Shown here: positions 42,340-44,372 of the stretch, one piece after another
Position numbering within the stretch: position 1 is the stretch's first letter
How the letters are laid out: each line of letters begins with the position of its first letter
Source of the DNA: Thiobacillus denitrificans
Lineage (GTDB): Bacteria; Pseudomonadota; Gammaproteobacteria; Burkholderiales; Thiobacillaceae
Direction of reading: 5' to 3'
Length of the DNA: 44,372 bases
NCBI GenBank assembly: GCA_002343685.1
Contig: DDRS01000035.1
Location: 578-44,949 of the forward strand
Made by a program: the position numbers and the translations under genes
The notes under the pieces: generated by a model
Told to the model about the DNA's origin: nothing
What the model saw: the letters and a program-made list of their open reading frames with translations, nothing else
The model's database searches: none

Positions 42340-42645
42340 TTACTGACCGGACGCGAAGTCGATGTCCTGACCCGGCTTCAGGGTGACATACGCTTTCTTC
42401 CAGTTGTCACGGCGACCCATGACACGACCGGAGCGCTTGACCTTGCCCTTGACGTTCAGCACTTGCACACCCGTCACTTCAACCTTGAACAGACTGGCAA
42501 CCGCCTCGCCAATTTCCTGTTTGGTTGCATCGGGCAACACACGAAAAACAACCTGGTTCAGCTTGTCAGCCACGCGTGTGCTCTTTTCGGAGATCACCGG
42601 CGCGAGAATGACTTTGAGCAGACGCTCCTGACTGATCGCACCCAT
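42340..42645 (-). CDS. rplW: 50S ribosomal protein L23
   Basis: 101 residues from ATG 42645, which shares one base with the rplD stop (TGATG); a GTG one codon earlier is less likely. Contains LAPVISEKSTRVAD and KVKRSGRVMGRRDNWKKAYV. Docking site for trigger factor and SRP at the tunnel exit. Confidence 0.97.
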   Translation of the reverse strand: MGAISQERLLKVILAPVISEKSTRVADKLNQVVFRVLPDATKQEIGEAVASLFKVEVTGVQVLNVKGKVKRSGRVMGRRDNWKKAYVTLKPGQDIDFASGQ

Positions 42646-43262
42646 CACACCATCTCCTCAAACTGCTTGACCGCCGCCTTGGTGATCAACACGTTACCGA
42701 ATTTGACCAAGCTCCACGGATCGGCCTGATGCGGCTCGACCACGTAGACGTTCGGCAGGTTGCGCGACGACAGCCACAGATTGTCGTCCACGCTATCCGC
42801 AATGATCATGACCTTGCCATACCCCATCGACTTGAGCTTGCCAGCCAGCAGCTTGGTCTTGGGGGAATCAATACCCAAACTCTCGACCACCTTGAGCTTG
42901 CCCTCGCGTGCCAGCTGCGACAGGATGGTCGCCAGGCCGGCTCGATACATCTTGCGGTTCACTTTGTGGGTGAAGTTCTCGTTTGGCTTGTTGGGGAAGG
43001 TCACACCACCCCCGCGCCAGATCGGGCTTGAAGTACGGCCGGAACGTGCACGGCCAGTACCTTTTTGGCGCCACGGCTTGTGCGTGGAGGCCGTCACTTC
43101 GGCACGCGTCTGCTGCGCACGGTTGCCGCTGCGCGCATTCGCCTGGAATGCAGTCACCACCTGATGCACCAACGCCTCGTTGTAGTCACGACCGAAAGTC
43201 TCGTCGGACGCGGCAACGCTGGTCACATGCTGGCCTTGCTCATTAATGACAGACAAATCCAT
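42645..43262 (-). CDS. rplD: 50S ribosomal protein L4
   Basis: 205 residues. KPWRQKGTGRARSGRTSSPIWRGGG (in parts) is the tunnel-lining loop. In E. coli L4 represses the S10 operon through the leader RNA and RNase E. Starts with a one-base overlap on the rplC stop (TGATG). Confidence 0.98.
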   Translation of the reverse strand: MDLSVINEQGQHVTSVAASDETFGRDYNEALVHQVVTAFQANARSGNRAQQTRAEVTASTHKPWRQKGTGRARSGRTSSPIWRGGGVTFPNKPNENFTHKVNRKMYRAGLATILSQLAREGKLKVVESLGIDSPKTKLLAGKLKSMGYGKVMIIADSVDDNLWLSSRNLPNVYVVEPHQADPWSLVKFGNVLITKAAVKQFEEMV

Positions 43263-43906
43263 CAGGCACCCCCTTTCACTGCCGGGCGCACCACGACATG
43301 ACCACCTTTGGAACCCGGAACGGCACCCTTCAAAAGCACCAGTCCACGCTCCGCATCGACACGCACAACCTCGAGGTTCTGCTTGGTGCAGGTCACCGCA
43401 CCCATATGGCCAGACATACGCTTGCCCGGAAACACGCGCCCCGGATCCTGCGCCATGCCGATGGAGCCCGGCACATTGTGCGAACGCGAGTTGCCATGGG
43501 TGGCACGCTGGGATTTGAAATTATGGCGCTTGATCGTGCCCGCAAAGCCCTTGCCCTGCGTCACACCGGTAACATCCACCTTCTGCCCCGCCTGAAGCAC
43601 CTCGACAGAAACCGTGGCGCCCGCCTGGTATTGGGCGGCGACGTCGGTAGGCACGCGGAATTCGCGCAGCAGCTCGCCCGCATCCACACCCGCCTTGGCG
43701 TAATGTCCGGCTTCCGATTTATTGACACGGCTATTGCGACGGCTGCCGTAAGCAACCTGAACAGCGGAATAACCGTCATTTTCTGGCGTGCGCACTTGCG
43801 TCACACGATTGTTTGACATTTCCAGCACCGTCACCGGAACGGACGCACCGTTCTCGGTGAAAATGCGGGTCATGCCGACCTTGCGGCCAACGAGCCCGAT
43901 ACTCAT
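43262..43906 (-). CDS. rplC: 50S ribosomal protein L3
   Basis: 214 residues, IGLVGRKVGMTRIFTENGASVPVTVLE (in parts) and HNFKSQRATHGNSRSHNVPGSIG (in parts) with the Gln methylated in many proteobacteria. Preceded by a 125-base gap with a promoter candidate and hairpins, in contrast with the tight spacing of the genes after it. Confidence 0.98.
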   Translation of the reverse strand: MSIGLVGRKVGMTRIFTENGASVPVTVLEMSNNRVTQVRTPENDGYSAVQVAYGSRRNSRVNKSEAGHYAKAGVDAGELLREFRVPTDVAAQYQAGATVSVEVLQAGQKVDVTGVTQGKGFAGTIKRHNFKSQRATHGNSRSHNVPGSIGMAQDPGRVFPGKRMSGHMGAVTCTKQNLEVVRVDAERGLVLLKGAVPGSKGGHVVVRPAVKGGA

Positions 43907-44001
43907 CTTTGTATTTCCTATCTCAAGCCGGCAGCCGAAGCCACGGACAAGGGTTTTAGGTGCCGATTACAATTGACCGGCGACTATTGGTACAACTGAA
44001 G

Positions 44002-44037
44002 GGGCGGCAGTATACCCAAGCCGCCCACTTTTTACAA
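44002..44037 (-). promoter_or_regulatory. Promoter candidate between rpsJ and rplC
   Basis: Minus strand -35 TTGTAA (44032-44037, using the rpsJ stop codon), 17-base spacer, -10 TATACT (44009-44014). An inverted repeat GGGCGGC-N11-GCCGCCC (44002-44008 and 44020-44026) brackets the -10 box. The resulting transcript would have a leader of about 95 bases before rplC. Confidence 0.6.
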
Positions 44038-44340
44038 CTTGATTTCGACGTCGACGCCAGCCGGCAGGTCCAGCTTCATCAGTGCATCGACCGTCTTGTC
44101 GGTCGGGTCCATGATGTCCATCAGACGGCGATGAGTACGGATCTCGAACTGATCCCGCGACGCCTTGTTGACGTGCGGGGAACGCAACACATCAAAACGC
44201 TCGATCGAGGTCGGCAGCGGGACCGGGCCCTTGACCACGGCGCCGGTACGCTTGGCGGTTTCCACGATTTCAAGCGCGGACTGGTCGATCAGTTTGTAGT
44301 CAAACGCCTTCAGGCGGATGCGGATTTTCTGGTTTTGCAT
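44032..44340 (-). CDS. rpsJ: 30S ribosomal protein S10 (NusE)
   Basis: 102 residues, MQNQKIRIRLKAFDYKLIDQ to GVDVEIKL. 30S head protein that, with NusB, binds boxA in rRNA antitermination. Nine bases after the tuf stop codon, in the standard tuf-rpsJ order. Confidence 0.98.
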   Translation of the reverse strand: MQNQKIRIRLKAFDYKLIDQSALEIVETAKRTGAVVKGPVPLPTSIERFDVLRSPHVNKASRDQFEIRTHRRLMDIMDPTDKTVDALMKLDLPAGVDVEIKL

Positions 44341-44349
44341 TATTGAGCC

Positions 44350-44372
44350 TTACTCTTCGATCTTGGCCACGA
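44350..44372 (-). CDS. tuf: Elongation factor Tu, 3' end only
   Basis: The window ends inside a minus-strand frame whose last codons read VAKIEE and TAA (stop at 44350-44352), matching the C-terminus of betaproteobacterial EF-Tu (GVVAKIEE). The position directly upstream of rpsJ supports it. Only about seven codons are visible. Confidence 0.8.

Overview
The window reads as a stretch of a betaproteobacterial chromosome, most likely from the Thiobacillus / Nitrosomonadales / Hydrogenophilales neighbourhood. The grounds are the protein sequence character, a gram-negative porin of the betaproteobacterial type, DUF2322, GC-rich codon use, and the order tyrS - M23 peptidase - anmK - erpA next to an apparent rRNA promoter. 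That placement is inference, since no search was run. Almost every base is assigned. No prophage, insertion sequence, CRISPR array or tRNA was seen, and no gene-free stretch exceeds about 250 bases.

Left part (1-8,500). The left edge carries a strong promoter and an rrn-type boxA pointing out of the window, so a 16S rRNA gene probably starts just beyond base 1. Next come tyrS (-); a coupled cell-wall pair on the + strand (M23 endopeptidase and anmK); erpA (-) behind two tandem terminators; argC (-); the rplM-rpsI operon (-); and elyC/ydcF and an OsmC-family gene (+). A first PIN-toxin/Phd-antitoxin pair (-) follows.

Middle part (8,500-30,300), more accessory. It holds a TPR-GT41 (SPINDLY-like) glycosyltransferase, a porin with a structured leader, a second PIN toxin/antitoxin pair, and a YpfJ-type zinc peptidase. 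A tightly overlapping operon follows: DUF2322 - nudB - ybhP-like EEP phosphodiesterase - clsB. Then come aspS (with residues typical of non-discriminating enzymes), a DUF502 membrane protein, an FmdB zinc ribbon, an orphan TonB-dependent receptor, ssb, and a YajR-type transporter divergent from uvrA. After these are an RsuA/RluF-type pseudouridine synthase, an alanine-rich lipoprotein, glycerate 2-kinase and a SAM hydrolase (DUF62).

Right part (30,300-44,372). This is a complete S10-spc-alpha ribosomal supercluster on the minus strand, read right to left: tuf (3' end only), rpsJ, rplC, rplD, rplW, rplB, rpsS, rplV, rpsC, rplP, rpmC, rpsQ, then rplN, rplX, rplE, rpsN, rpsH, rplF, rplR, rpsE, rpmD, rplO, secY, infA, rpmJ, then rpsM, rpsK, rpsD, rpoA, rplQ. 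It ends at a perfect terminator. Internal promoter candidates lie after rpsJ, between rpsQ and rplN, and between rpmJ and rpsM.

No clearly new multi-gene system is visible. The most interesting leads are regulatory: the structured porin leader, the palindrome over the erpA -10 box, paired TACGTA sites at the second toxin-antitoxin operon, and the 12-base-periodic repeat in the spc leader. On the protein side the leads are the orphan GT41 enzyme and the NudB/EEP/ClsB cassette.
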